From BACL27 sp947488385 (GTDB lineage Bacteria; Actinomycetota; Acidimicrobiia; Acidimicrobiales; Ilumatobacteraceae): DNA of 64,000 nt. This document shows positions 1 to 9,765 of the stretch, in pieces. The translations under genes and the position numbers were made by a program. The notes under the pieces are model-generated. The model searched no databases. It was not told where the DNA came from and was given only the letters and a program-made list of their open reading frames with translations. Location: assembly GCA_964203655.1 (NCBI GenBank), contig CAXNMJ010000002.1, positions 124,001 through 188,000 of the forward strand, in the 5' to 3' direction. The stretch's first letter is position 1; the number at the start of each line of letters is the position of its first letter.

Positions 1-2
1 TT

Positions 3-1119
3 TTGTTTGTAAAACCGTTTTCTGGCAATTTGCCGAATTCTTGGATTTCAACCATGTTTTCGTGGCGTAAGTGGGCGAGCCACGACGACTTGCAGTTTGG
101 TTTCTCTGTGCGTGCAGAGGTTGATTCGCAGTGGAGATCAGAAAAGCTTTTGAATTTTCGAACGGATGCTCCGCTGGCAGAGATCGCTAATTCGATGTTG
201 ACTGCGTTTCTTCCAGTCTGTGCAGTCGAGGCATTTAGTGGCGTCAGAACAAAAGTCAGTCGTGCCAGGCCAAACCGAGTAGATCACCTCTACTCGTCGC
301 AAGCTTTGTGGGCTAATTTTACTTTCAAATTGCTAGCCGCCGAGTGGTGCGAGTTGGGTACGAAACTTCATTACCACCAACACGGTGGCTGGTATGGCTT
401 GGACGAATCGCACGTTGCCGAAAATTACGAATCTCGAGTTGCAGATTTTTACTACACATGGGGATGGAGCAGAGGTGCGAGTCAACACCAAGCCTCTTTC
501 GCCGGTTGCAATGGAAGTGCACTCACGTGAAAAGACGTTTGATTCATTGATCTGCTTTGATCAGCCCAAGCAGATTTACCGATTGCAGTATTTTCCGTTG
601 CCGGGCACTTTGCAGACAATGTATGAACAAACGGCTGAATTCGTTAAAACTCGCGAAAGTTCAAAACAGTTGAAGATCAGATTGTTTCCTGGCGAATTCG
701 GTAAGACACAACAACAGGCGATCACTGATGCTACGCCGAAGGCAATTTTTGACAATTCAATGCCAATTGCTGAGCAGTATTCCGCAAGTCGCCTTGTGAT
801 TCATAACTATGTTGGTACCTCTTGGCTCGAAACCCTCGGCAACAACATTCCAACAATTTGTTTTTATGACGTGGACGCCTACCGCTTTCGAGAAGATGCG
901 AAAGAATTGCTGCAAGAGTTGGTCAGAGTAAAAATCTTGCATCTCTCCGGGTCAAGCGCGGCTGAGCACGCAAACTCGATAGATAACGACATCAATTTGT
1001 GGTGGCTGAGTGAAGAAGTTCAAACTGCGCGCAAGAACTTTGCCAAAGAGTTTGCAAACTACTCGCCCGAGTGGAAGAGAAATTGGCAAGAGAATTTTCA
1101 GTCAAAGATTGGTAATTGA
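3..1119 (+). CDS. LIC12162-type sugar/surface transferase, 5' partial and frameshifted
   Basis: The reading frame enters from the left edge, so the N-terminus is missing. The first frame (to about 470) has a segment HQHGGWYG followed by an ESRVADFYYTWGW stretch. The second frame (about 471-1119) continues with a TSWLETLGNNIPTI segment and a WW...R..FA...W tail. Both halves fit the LIC12162 transferase family linked to surface polysaccharide loci, normally about 600 residues. The frames differ by +1; dropping the A near 471 joins TWGWS to EVRVNTKPLSP. The stop overlaps the next gene (TTGA), so the two are probably co-translated. The family is recognised from memory of its motifs; the sugar substrate is unknown. 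Confidence 0.6.
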
Positions 1120-1775
1120 AAATTTATATGTCGCCAATCAGCGCAGATTTGAAGTCTCAAGCCATCGCAACAAAAGGTTTCATGCCCGAGGTTGAGGGTG
1201 ATGCTTTATATGAGGCTGCAAATCTGGCATGTCGGCAGAATCCGGGTAAACCGATCGTTGAAGTCGGAACTTATTGCGGAAGATCAACTATTTGGCTCGC
1301 CACAGCTGCAAAGAAAAACAAGACGTATGTTTTTACAGTCGACCACCACTTTGGAAGTGAAGAGAATCAACAAGGCTGGGAGTGGTTTGATGAGTCTTTG
1401 ATTGACCCAAAGACACAAAAGTTAAATACTCTTCCGACACTCATTCAAACCCTCAATCGAACCAAAATCTCGCGCAGCGTGGTGCCGATAGTCGCAGAGT
1501 CGCAGACCGCGAGTCGACAGTGGTCATCTGAGTTGGCATTTTGTTTTATTGACGGTGGGCACGGTGAGATGCCGGCACGGCTGGATTATTCGGGATGGTC
1601 GCCAAAAGTTTCTCTCGGTGGATATTTGGCGATCCATGACGTCTTTGCCGACCCAAAAGATGGCGGACAAGCACCGTTTGAGTTCATCTACAGCGCCGCA
1701 CTCAAATCTGGAGAGTTTGTTGAGACATCGGCAACTGGATCGTTGCGCGTGTTGCGTAAAGTTAAGAAATCTTAA
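1116..1775 (+). CDS. class I SAM-dependent methyltransferase
   Basis: A 219-residue Rossmann methyltransferase of the Methyltransf_24 type. The SAM-binding motif I is visible as IVEVGTYCGRST at about residues 47-58, and an FIDGGHG motif lies near residue 145, as in cephalosporin-hydroxylase-like and glycan O-methyltransferases. The start is TTG at 1116, which overlaps the preceding stop by four bases; an internal ATG at 1128 is the alternative. It is cotranscribed with the LIC12162-type transferase, so a role in decorating a surface glycan is inferred. Its 3' end overlaps the convergent gene by four bases. The acceptor substrate cannot be read from the sequence. Confidence 0.75.
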   Translation: MKIYMSPISADLKSQAIATKGFMPEVEGDALYEAANLACRQNPGKPIVEVGTYCGRSTIWLATAAKKNKTYVFTVDHHFGSEENQQGWEWFDESLIDPKTQKLNTLPTLIQTLNRTKISRSVVPIVAESQTASRQWSSELAFCFIDGGHGEMPARLDYSGWSPKVSLGGYLAIHDVFADPKDGGQAPFEFIYSAALKSGEFVETSATGSLRVLRKVKKS

Positions 1776-2812
1776 AGATCAAAAGATTCGTCGTAGCGAA
1801 AAATTCGCGACGCCGGAGAAATTGCGTAGAGCGAGTCAGCTGCAAGAATTACGGCCGCACCGGTGTAGGCCGACTTTTCGTTTGCTGGAAACACAACTTT
1901 GTCGGGATAGACCAAACCAGTGAGATAAGAGCCATCGCTAGTGCGATGGTAGGACGTCGTATTCAATAAAAATTGAGCGGTGTCGGTATCTCCGGTTGCA
2001 GCGAATGCCATTGAGCATTCGGCTGTTTCTGACGCGGTTATCCAAGGTTCATCACTCACACAGCGAACACCATGGTCTCGCATCACAAAGGTTTCGAATT
2101 GATCTTCAAGTCTGGCTTTGGCTTCGGCACCCAGTAGTGAGCCACTCAATACTGGGTAGTACCAGTCCATTGCCCAGCGATCTTTTGGTTCGAAGACGTC
2201 GCGATTATTGCGAATTGTTTCGTCAATCTTTGCCGCAGCTTCGCGCCACTCTGGTTTTGGTGACTTCAAAACTTCAGCAACATTGGCCGCCGAAATCAGT
2301 GCATGTCGAATCGACGAACAACCCGTTAACAGGGCGTAGTCCCAAGGCGTTGAATTTTCTTCACGAGCCCAAAGAATCGTGCCGTTGTCGAGTTTCATGC
2401 CAAGAACCCATGTCATGGCTCTTTCAAGCATCGGCCAAAATTTGCCGAGTGATTCAAGGTCTTGTGTGCACAACCAGTGATGCCAAAGTCCTGTGCCGAT
2501 GTACGCGCAGACGTTGCTATCTAATTTGAAATCTTCAACGCTGCCGTCGCTGTTGTAATAGTTCGGCCACGAGCCGTCTGGTCGTTGAGTCTCTTTCAGC
2601 CATTGATATGCGCGGCGTGAGTTTTGATGCAAACCCATTACATCGAGTGCCATCGCCGTTTCTACATGATTCCATGGATCACAGTGCCCACCTTCGAACC
2701 AAGGAATCATTCCTGATTCAAGTTGTAAGTCTGCAATCGACTGTGCAGTTTGCAAAAGCTGATCGTCAGTGAGCACACGCTTTGCCGCAAGTGATTGTTG
2801 TAGAAGATTCAC
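1772..2812 (-). CDS. prenyltransferase/squalene-oxidase-repeat-like alpha/alpha-barrel protein
   Basis: A 346-residue soluble protein with several Gly-Trp-rich helical-hairpin segments (IPWFEGG, WNHVETAMAL, RPDGSWPNYY, DGSYLTGLVYPD). These resemble the alpha/alpha toroid of prenyltransferase and glycoside-hydrolase-like proteins. Actinobacterial homologues sit next to a GT4 glycosyltransferase and a methyltransferase, exactly as here. No catalytic motif of terpene cyclases (DxDD) is seen, so the prenyltransferase name is structural only; a carbohydrate-active role is equally possible. The start ATG overlaps the upstream methyltransferase stop by four bases (ATGA), showing translational coupling. 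Confidence 0.6.
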   Translation of the reverse strand: MNLLQQSLAAKRVLTDDQLLQTAQSIADLQLESGMIPWFEGGHCDPWNHVETAMALDVMGLHQNSRRAYQWLKETQRPDGSWPNYYNSDGSVEDFKLDSNVCAYIGTGLWHHWLCTQDLESLGKFWPMLERAMTWVLGMKLDNGTILWAREENSTPWDYALLTGCSSIRHALISAANVAEVLKSPKPEWREAAAKIDETIRNNRDVFEPKDRWAMDWYYPVLSGSLLGAEAKARLEDQFETFVMRDHGVRCVSDEPWITASETAECSMAFAATGDTDTAQFLLNTTSYHRTSDGSYLTGLVYPDKVVFPANEKSAYTGAAVILAADSLYAISPASRIFRYDESFDL

Positions 2813-3552
2813 GACTTGGCTCCGACTAGTTGAGTTGTCGGTTTGGTTGCATAAACGACGTAACTTTTACCGATCATCGGGCTCAGTGCCCGATCAAGAG
2901 CGCGAGTGATTGTCGGCGCAGAGATGATGTCCCACTCAAGAAATTTTTTATACATGGCAACTGCTTTGTGGTCTTCGCGTTGCGGACCAACAGCACAACG
3001 AAGCCACCAATATGGCGAGTGCAGACCGTGTGCTTTATGTGTTGCTCCAACTTTTAATCCTGCTTGCGAGATTTTTGCACGCAATTCGGAGCCGCGATAG
3101 ATGCGAACGTGGCCACCTTCAACAAATGGTGCGTGATATTCATCAGATAGTGCCCAATTGATTTTTTCTGGAAACCATGACGGCACTGTTGCTGCAAGCG
3201 TGCCACCAGGTCGCAAAACTCGCACAAACTCGTTGATCGCCGACGTGTCGTCGTGAATGTGTTCGAGAACTTCAGATGTGACGATGCAGTCAAATGTTGA
3301 ATCATCAAATGGAAGTCGCGTCGCGTCGCCTCGGACTACGCCCGTGAAAGATTCAGCTTTTAGTTCGCCGGCTTCGTACATTGCGGCAAAAGTTGCGCGA
3401 GTGCTCGTCACTTCTTGTTCTGCATAGTCGAGCGCGACAACTTTGGCGCCACGGCGGGCGGCTTCAAATGCATGACGGCCAAAACCAGTGCCGGCATCTA
3501 AAAAGAGGTCCCCAGGTTTCAAATTCAGTCGGTCAAATTTGATCGTCAGCAT
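2809..3552 (-). CDS. class I SAM-dependent methyltransferase (Methyltransf_11)
   Basis: A 247-residue methyltransferase. Motif I is LFLDAGTGFGRHAFEAARRG at about residues 16-35. A motif near residue 93 reads DCIVTSEVLEHI, and RVLRPGGTL is the post-motif typical of Methyltransf_11. Such enzymes act on lipids, quinones or sugars; the operon partner GT4 suggests a glycan or glycolipid. The ATG overlaps the GT4 stop by one base (TAATG), so it is translated as part of the same message. The substrate cannot be assigned. Confidence 0.75.
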   Translation of the reverse strand: MLTIKFDRLNLKPGDLFLDAGTGFGRHAFEAARRGAKVVALDYAEQEVTSTRATFAAMYEAGELKAESFTGVVRGDATRLPFDDSTFDCIVTSEVLEHIHDDTSAINEFVRVLRPGGTLAATVPSWFPEKINWALSDEYHAPFVEGGHVRIYRGSELRAKISQAGLKVGATHKAHGLHSPYWWLRCAVGPQREDHKAVAMYKKFLEWDIISAPTITRALDRALSPMIGKSYVVYATKPTTQLVGAKS

Positions 3553-4844
3553 TATTTGGCGTCTCGCTTTGCCAACTTGCGCACATTTTGTGGCATTGAA
3601 AGAACTTCGCGATATTGATCAACTGTTAGTTGCGCGCAATGACGCCAACTCCATCGCTCGGCAACGCGTTGACGACCAGCAAGACCAATCTTTTCTCGCA
3701 ATTGTGGATCATCAAGACCGCGTCGAATGGCCGCCGTGAGAGCTTCGGTGTCTGCTGGCGGACATGAGAGAACTGTTTCGCCATCGCGCCCAGTAACTTC
3801 TGGTAGCGCACCACCAGTTGTTGCGACAAGACAGATACCTGTGCTCATGGCTTCGATTGCCGGCAAACTGAAACCTTCATACAGGCTGGGCACAACCGCA
3901 AGTTCAGATGCTGCGTAAAGTTCAACGATTTGTTCGTCAGTTACACCTGAGACGTAACTGATGCAGTCTTGTAGTCCGAGAGATTCGATCAAGTCTGCAC
4001 TTGCGCCAGCCCGAGGCTTGCCGATAATTGTCAGGTGGACTTCTCGCTCAGTGCGAAGCTTGGCAAGTGCTTCAAGTAAAAATGAAAGACCCTTGAGTGC
4101 GACGTCTGCCGATGCAGTCGTAATCAGGTGGGCGGGCTTGCGTTTGATAGATGGAATTGGTTTGAACAAATCTGGGTCGACCCCGACTGGCACAAGACGC
4201 ATTCGATCTTTTGATACGCCCATGTCGGTGTGAATGTCGTTAATTGAGTTTTCGCTGACGACGACCACGCGGGGCATCTTGCTCGCGACTCGTCCTTGCA
4301 TCCAAACGAATGAATACCAGCGACCAATTGCTTGACGCTTCCACCAAGTTTTTGTGTGAGCCATCTCTAGTTTTCGATCTTTGGTGATCGGGTGATGCAG
4401 CGTCACAATTGTTGGAATAATTTTTTCAATTTTTAGGATTGATGAGCCGAGACACTGATTGTCATGAACGAGGTCAAAGTCGTTTATGCGGTCGCGCAGA
4501 ACACGATGCGCGCGCATACTGAAAGAGAGCGGCTCACCGAAAGTTCCTTTGAGAAACAATCCCGCTTCGACGAGATTTGGCCATGTGTTCAGTTCCCAAT
4601 ATGCGGGAAATCTGCCAGGGTTGTGGTCGTTGAAAATATCAAGGCTCGGCAATTTGTGCATTTTGATGCGTGGATCAAGAATCGGGTAGGGCTGACCGCT
4701 GAAAACCTCGACATGATGCCCAAGGTCAACCAGGGCTTTTGTCAAGTGGCGAGAGTAGACACCTTGACCACCAACATGCGGCTTGCCGCGATATGTGAGA
4801 TACGCAATTCGTATCGGACCGTTGACATCAAACGGTTTAGTCAT
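3552..4844 (-). CDS. glycosyltransferase family 4
   Basis: A 430-residue GT-B glycosyltransferase. The N-terminal loop GGQGVYSRHL (residues 25-34) is the usual GT4 acceptor-side Gly-rich loop. The C-terminal domain carries the retaining-GT motif with Glu at about 323 and 331 (EGFSLPAIE). The enzyme would transfer a sugar from a nucleotide donor, keeping the alpha configuration, at the cytoplasmic face. The start is supported by an AGGA ribosome-binding site seven bases upstream. It heads the GT4-methyltransferase-barrel trio, 58 bases after galM. A cell-envelope or storage glycan product is inferred from context. Confidence 0.8.
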   Translation of the reverse strand: MTKPFDVNGPIRIAYLTYRGKPHVGGQGVYSRHLTKALVDLGHHVEVFSGQPYPILDPRIKMHKLPSLDIFNDHNPGRFPAYWELNTWPNLVEAGLFLKGTFGEPLSFSMRAHRVLRDRINDFDLVHDNQCLGSSILKIEKIIPTIVTLHHPITKDRKLEMAHTKTWWKRQAIGRWYSFVWMQGRVASKMPRVVVVSENSINDIHTDMGVSKDRMRLVPVGVDPDLFKPIPSIKRKPAHLITTASADVALKGLSFLLEALAKLRTEREVHLTIIGKPRAGASADLIESLGLQDCISYVSGVTDEQIVELYAASELAVVPSLYEGFSLPAIEAMSTGICLVATTGGALPEVTGRDGETVLSCPPADTEALTAAIRRGLDDPQLREKIGLAGRQRVAERWSWRHCAQLTVDQYREVLSMPQNVRKLAKRDAK

Positions 4845-4902
4845 CAGAAAATCCTATCGGCTTAGATTTACGACCGAATTGTTGAGCCTTTGTCTGAAAC
4901 GA

Positions 4903-5688
4903 CTATTTGGTTACTGTAAAGCGCATAAATCTGCTGAGAGGTTTATCGCGAGTGATTACGAGCGGCGCCAAATTGAAACCATCGGGTGGACCTGATTGTG
5001 GCTCGACACAGATTGCATGTTCGGGTTGGTCATAAACGACCCAGTGTGAACAGTCGCTATCAATCTGCACGGTGATTGACTCATCGAAAATAATTCTTGG
5101 TGATTTTCGCGCACCTGTGAAGCAATCGTCGTATGGGCCGGCAGGTGGAGAAACAACTTCACCGCTTGGAATGCCGTCGGAATCACGCACATACATTTGC
5201 GCAAAGTCAGTTTCGATTCGACATGGCCGAGCAAACCAAGGGTGCCAACCAACTTGCCCTGGCATTCTCTCTGCATCAGTTGAAAGAGTCAAAACAAAGT
5301 CGATGGTGTCTTTGTTTATTGAAATAGTTTGTTGAACACTTCCGGCAAAACCGAATCGTTCGCCAAGATCTATTTTCATTGTGACACTCTGATGTGATGA
5401 ATCAATAACTGAGAATGCGCGATCAAGTACGGTGCCGTGAATTGCATGTGGCGCCAAACTTATTTCTAGTTCATGAGCTTTAGAGTCAAAAATAAATTTT
5501 CCGCGACGAACGCGGCCAGCGTAAGGAACCATGGGGTAAGAGCCCCACTGTTGAATATTGAACTTTGCGTCCTTGGTTACCAGCAGCTCGCGATCAAAAG
5601 CGATTAGCGATGCGAGCCGGCCACCGTTCTCAAGATCAATTACGCAACGAACATTGTCGCCAGCGATTTGTATCAGGTTTTCGCTCAC
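4903..5688 (-). CDS. galM: aldose 1-epimerase (galactose mutarotase) family
   Basis: A 261-residue beta-sandwich protein of the aldose epimerase family, which interconverts alpha and beta anomers of galactose or glucose. Recognisable are NGGRLASL at the N-terminus, APHAIHGTVLDRAF with the catalytic His (about residue 80), a second conserved His in GWHPWF, and a late segment CVEPQSGPPDGFN that supplies the Glu base. It is shorter than classic GalM (about 340) and closer to the YeaD/actinobacterial type. The ATG overlaps the lnt stop by four bases. The nearby galT, beta-galactosidase and alpha-galactosidase make galactose the likely substrate. Confidence 0.72.
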   Translation of the reverse strand: MSENLIQIAGDNVRCVIDLENGGRLASLIAFDRELLVTKDAKFNIQQWGSYPMVPYAGRVRRGKFIFDSKAHELEISLAPHAIHGTVLDRAFSVIDSSHQSVTMKIDLGERFGFAGSVQQTISINKDTIDFVLTLSTDAERMPGQVGWHPWFARPCRIETDFAQMYVRDSDGIPSGEVVSPPAGPYDDCFTGARKSPRIIFDESITVQIDSDCSHWVVYDQPEHAICVEPQSGPPDGFNLAPLVITRDKPLSRFMRFTVTK

Positions 5689-7176
5689 TGCTGTTCTCGC
5701 TTGACAAGACTTCTAAATCGGCAGATGACCAGAGACATGACTAGCAAGATAATAAAAATTGCATCCCCAAGATGTGAGTAAATTGTTCGGCCCGTTCGAA
5801 GTGGCACATCAACGATCAAAGTCTGCGCCTCGCCGATGCCAAGTCGATTTGTGATTTTTCCCTCGGGTGTGATGACTGCGCTAAAACCTGTAGTTGCCGC
5901 TTGAAGTGTCCAGCGACCAGTTTCTCGAGCGCGCATCGAGTTAGTCGCTAGTTGTTGCGTTTGCAGAACTGAACCCATGTAACTTGAGCCATTGGTTGGG
6001 TTGAGTAGAACCGAACCACCAGCCTCGATGCCGCTGTTGGCGCGACCCGAAAAAAATGCTTCCCACGAAATGACAACGGCAAAGTCGCGATCACTAATTT
6101 TTAAAACGGCCGGTTCTTGACCCGGCACTGCATCGCTTGGAATGCGATTCATTGGTGCACCAATTGCGCTCAGAAGACCGCGCAATCCCCTTGGAACATA
6201 TTCACCAAATGGCACGCGACGAACTTTGTCATAACGAGAAGAGATTTCACCATTTGGTTGAACCACTACTTGGGCATTGGTAAATCTTTGGGAGCCTGCG
6301 TCTTCGGTAATGCCAACCACAAACTCGGCGTTTAATCGTTTTGCTTGATCCACAATCTCGCTGTATTCACGGCTTTGCTTGAAATCGGCTACGTCAATAA
6401 CATTTTCTGGCCAGAGCACCGCGTCGAGGTTGTCTTGCAGTTGCAAGTGTTTGTGTGACTATTAAATGGCGGTCAACGGCATCGCGCGCAGTCGCGTTGA
6501 TCGCGAGCACTCCCTGTGGGCCACCACCTTGCACAATTGCGATTCGAAGACTTTCGCCAGTGTTTTTTACTGGCGAAATATTTGTGGCGACAAGCTGTAA
6601 GACGAGCAAAACGCCTGCGACTTTTAAAACACCTGATCGTGTTTCACGACGACTGAAGTATGCAGTAAATAGTGCTGCGAGTTGCAGAACAAACCAAGTC
6701 GTCAAGATTGGTCCGCCGAGAGTTGCTGTACTTGCGAGTCTGGTCGGCGAAATCGCAATCGGCAGTGTCGCCAGTGGGACTCCACCGAACGGTAGTGAAA
6801 AGCGAACTACCTCGGCAAGACAATGGGCGATTGGTCGTGAGATCGAAGTCGACCCAATTTTGTTTGCGACTATTGCTGCCGAGCCGTGCAAAGTCGAAAA
6901 CAAAAGCACGACGATGATGTATCCAGGAGCAGTGAGCCACCACATCCACATCATTCCGAGACTCAGCCAAGTAATCGCAAACAAAGTTCCAAGAGCAAAT
7001 TGTTCGCGATTTTTTTCTGTCAGGTTGCAAAGTGCGAAAAGTATCGCGACACCGATTACTGCTAGTGGCCACCATCCCCATGGCGGCAAACTAAAACCGA
7101 CAAGTGCGCCCGACAAAACAGCGGTCAGAAGTCGAGCACGCGCCGAACTCTTGAAGTAGTCGCGACTCAGTTTCAT
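5685..7176 (-). CDS. lnt: apolipoprotein N-acyltransferase, frameshifted; Ser in place of catalytic Cys
   Basis: Lnt N-acylates the first Cys of lipoproteins in the membrane. The N-terminal part (6394-7176) has the multi-helix membrane domain starting LSGALVGFSLPPWGWWPL. The C-terminal part (5685-6446) is the nitrilase-like domain with the Glu of LWPENVID and the Lys of RYDKVRRVPFGEY, then a last membrane helix. The third catalytic position, normally Cys in an ICYE-like motif, reads ISWE (Ser codon at 6066-6068). The two parts are joined by a +1 shift near 6435-6450; removing one base gives TQTLALQDNLDAVLWPEN. It overlaps the M48 gene upstream and galM downstream by four bases each. Confidence 0.75.
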
Positions 7177-8078
7177 CGAAATGGATCTTCGGTACGAAGC
7201 AAAACTTGGAGTTGAAGAATTCTCTCTTTTGCAGGTGGATGCGAAGAAACACTCAAACTGTCGCCTTGGCTGCTGTTTTGCTGAGAGCCGTGTCGACGTG
7301 AGTCATCTTCAACATGTTGCAACGCCTTGAGCAATTCGCTTCCAAAACCCATATGCACTGCCCGGCGATCAGCCTGAAACTCTGACGCATGGCCAACTGC
7401 ACTGCTCAGAGTCTGGGCTACAACTAGCGCTGCGACAAAGAGTGACGAGACGACTGTGAGCGCTGCTGAGATTAAAAGCCCGAAGAATTTGAGCGCAGCA
7501 AATCGTGACGAGAACGTGTTTGAAATTGCTTCGGCCAGTCGTTGCAAAATGAAACCAATTCGAGCGAGAAGCAAGATCGGCATGCTCAACCACTGAGCAA
7601 TCGTGAGGGCGACAGTGTGCGAGCCCAAGTGGTGACTTAATTCGTGAGCCAGCACTCCTGCCAACTCATCTTCGCTGAGTTCGTTGATTGCATACGATGA
7701 AACAACAACAAGGTGTCCGCCTGATGCGAAAGCGTTGATGTCTTGTGTATCAACAACTGCAAGTACGAAGCTTTGAGCGCTCGCATGATTTGCTTGGGCG
7801 ACACGCCGCCAAGATTTTTGAAGAGTCGCCGTCTCTTTAGAAGTTGGCTTGCGGGCACTTAACAGTCGTGCAAGAAAAATTCGTTGGATTGATTTTGAAA
7901 ACAGAATTATTCCGAGCGCGAGTGCGGCAAATGCGAAAAGTGGGTACGAGACATCGGTTAGACGCCAAAAAGGCAACCACAGAATTGCAATTGCGATTAG
8001 CCAAATTGGTAGGAGTGCGGCAACTGGGGCGAGAGCGCTTATCGCGGCCGAATCAACTTGGCGCCGAGCAGTAGTCAC
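7173..8078 (-). CDS. M48-family membrane metalloprotease (HtpX-like)
   Basis: A 301-residue zinc protease. The HExxH zinc motif is HELSHH at residues 145-150, and the third ligand Glu lies in HASEFQADRRAV. There are two hydrophobic stretches near the N-terminus (about 15-37 and 43-61) and a hydrophobic hairpin after the active site, as in HtpX/Ste24-type membrane proteases. These degrade misfolded membrane proteins or process peptides. It is the first gene of a coupled run M48-lnt-galM and is divergent from lgt. The substrate is unknown. Confidence 0.78.
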   Translation of the reverse strand: MTTARRQVDSAAISALAPVAALLPIWLIAIAILWLPFWRLTDVSYPLFAFAALALGIILFSKSIQRIFLARLLSARKPTSKETATLQKSWRRVAQANHASAQSFVLAVVDTQDINAFASGGHLVVVSSYAINELSEDELAGVLAHELSHHLGSHTVALTIAQWLSMPILLLARIGFILQRLAEAISNTFSSRFAALKFFGLLISAALTVVSSLFVAALVVAQTLSSAVGHASEFQADRRAVHMGFGSELLKALQHVEDDSRRHGSQQNSSQGDSLSVSSHPPAKERILQLQVLLRTEDPFR

Positions 8079-8153
8079 ACGTCAAGTAGACCAGCAAAAA
8101 GAGTTGATAGACAACTATCACCTGGTTTAGTGATAACAACTAACCTGAAAGTG

Positions 8154-8993
8154 ATGTTCGCGAACTTGCCGAGTCCGTCAGCGGGTTCGCTTCAATTCGG
8201 ACCCCTGAAATTTAATGCATACGGATTGATGATCGCCTTAGGCGTGATCGCCGCGGTTTGGTTGTTCAAAAAACGTTTGGGTCAACGACAAATTGGCAAA
8301 CCTGACGATGCAGGTTCGATCGCGATGGTTGCTGTGCCGATTGGCGTGATCGGTGGTCGCGCGTATCACGTTTTTACTGATTGGGAAAGGTTCGCCGACA
8401 GACCTTTTGACGCAGTGAAGATTTGGCAAGGTGGGCTCGGCATCTGGGGTGGAATATTTCTAGGTGTTGTTGCTGGAGTGATTGTCGCGCGGGGCAGAAA
8501 TATTCCGATTGCTGCCGGACTGACTTGTGTCGCGCCGGCTTTAGCTCTGGCCCAGTCGATCGGACGATGGGGCAACTGGTTTAACCAAGAACTTTTTGGA
8601 AAGCCGACATCTCTACCTTGGGCGCTGCAGGTTTCGGCGGCAAAAGCCGAGTCGGCAGGGTTCGCAGCCGGTACAACTTTTCATCCGACTTTTTTATACG
8701 AATCACTTGGGTGTCTATTTATATGTGTTGCCTTGATCAAAGCTGAGAAACGTTGGCGCTTTCAAGACGGCCAAATTTTTGCTCTCTACGTCGCGACTTA
8801 CACGTTTCTACGGTTCTTTGTCGAGGGCTTGCGAATCGACACTGCGAAAAATATTTCGGGCCTGAGACTCAATCAGTGGACTTCAATAATTGTGTTTGCC
8901 GTTGCAGTTATTTACTTGACCAAGACTCGTCTGCAAACTAAGAATTCAAAGAACGCAGATTCTCTGCCAGATCTTCTGGATTCAAAGGATTAA
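8154..8993 (+). CDS. lgt: prolipoprotein diacylglyceryl transferase
   Basis: Lgt moves diacylglycerol from phosphatidylglycerol to the lipobox Cys of prolipoproteins. The chosen start is ATG 8154 (MFANLPSP); an upstream in-frame extension from 8058 overlaps the divergent M48 gene and lacks conserved sequence. The family signature AQSIGRWGNWFNQELFG is present, together with WQGGLGIWGG, FHPTFLYESL and the C-terminal FFVEGLRIDT. Seven hydrophobic segments fit its membrane topology. About 279 residues, normal length. The 3' end overlaps convergent galT by 56 bases. Several lipoproteins in this window (36567, 42736, 53926, 62004) would be substrates. Confidence 0.92.
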   Translation: MFANLPSPSAGSLQFGPLKFNAYGLMIALGVIAAVWLFKKRLGQRQIGKPDDAGSIAMVAVPIGVIGGRAYHVFTDWERFADRPFDAVKIWQGGLGIWGGIFLGVVAGVIVARGRNIPIAAGLTCVAPALALAQSIGRWGNWFNQELFGKPTSLPWALQVSAAKAESAGFAAGTTFHPTFLYESLGCLFICVALIKAEKRWRFQDGQIFALYVATYTFLRFFVEGLRIDTAKNISGLRLNQWTSIIVFAVAVIYLTKTRLQTKNSKNADSLPDLLDSKD

Positions 8994-9765
8994 AATATTC
9001 TCCTGTTGCGACCTCTGCAGCCGCAATAAACCTAGAGACGTTTTTTTCTCGCCAGGGTGAGATGATTTCGACATTGAACCAACCTGTCGAGCATTTCTTT
9101 GGCTGTTGGTTGATCCACATCATGTAAGGAGTCTTGCTCGCGTAAAGACGATCAAGACGCTGCAGTACATCGCGTAAAATTTCGGCAAACGCTATTCGGT
9201 CAGTTTCACTCATTATGGTCAGGTCGGCGATTCTTTTGAGCGGCGCGATTTCAATCGAGACTGGGTAAATCGGTGCATAAGTTACCCAAGCAGCCCATCC
9301 ATCTTTTTCGATGAAGCGTCGGGTTGAGTCAGAATCTGGTTGCCAAGAGTTATCAATTCGCTTCTTTGTTCTTTCAGGCACGTGATCGAAGGCATAAATT
9401 TGCCCGTGTGGATGATCAATAGTTGCACCAACTTCTCTGCCGCGGTTTTCGAAAATCAAGACATCTTGCACATCACCGCGGCTCATCAATGCGTCGGTGC
9501 GTTTGGCCCAAAGATCGACAATTTTTTTAACGTTGCTGGTTGAAAGTTCTGCGAGTGATGAATCGTGATCGCTCGTGTATAAAACGACTTCACATCGGTC
9601 ATCGGGCATGGCAGGCCATCGATTGACAAAAGACTTAATTTCGTAGGGTTCTTTCGCCTCGAGCCCGCCAACACAAAACGGGCATCCATCGCTTGGCAGG
9701 TTCGGACGACTTTGTCGTGATTCAACAATGTGCACAGATGTGTTTAGCCATGGATCTTGTCGCAC
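8938..9765 (-). CDS. galT: galactose-1-phosphate uridylyltransferase
   Basis: This Leloir-pathway enzyme swaps UMP between UDP-glucose and galactose-1-phosphate. The nucleophilic-His motif HPHGQ is visible in ATIDHPHGQIYAF, and a zinc-type CPFC pair lies near residue 28. The protein is 275 residues, shorter than the E. coli enzyme (about 348) but typical of compact actinobacterial forms. The start is GTG at 9765. It is divergent from the beta-galactosidase, so the roughly 120 bases between them probably hold both promoters. No galK or galE is present in the window. Confidence 0.82.
   Translation of the reverse strand: MRQDPWLNTSVHIVESRQSRPNLPSDGCPFCVGGLEAKEPYEIKSFVNRWPAMPDDRCEVVLYTSDHDSSLAELSTSNVKKIVDLWAKRTDALMSRGDVQDVLIFENRGREVGATIDHPHGQIYAFDHVPERTKKRIDNSWQPDSDSTRRFIEKDGWAAWVTYAPIYPVSIEIAPLKRIADLTIMSETDRIAFAEILRDVLQRLDRLYASKTPYMMWINQQPKKCSTGWFNVEIISPWREKNVSRFIAAAEVATGEYFNPLNPEDLAENLRSLNS

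Noticed and set aside
6455..7159. A 234-codon plus-strand frame
   Set aside because: Antisense to the lnt membrane domain; low-complexity Ser/Thr/Arg composition with no recognisable domain.
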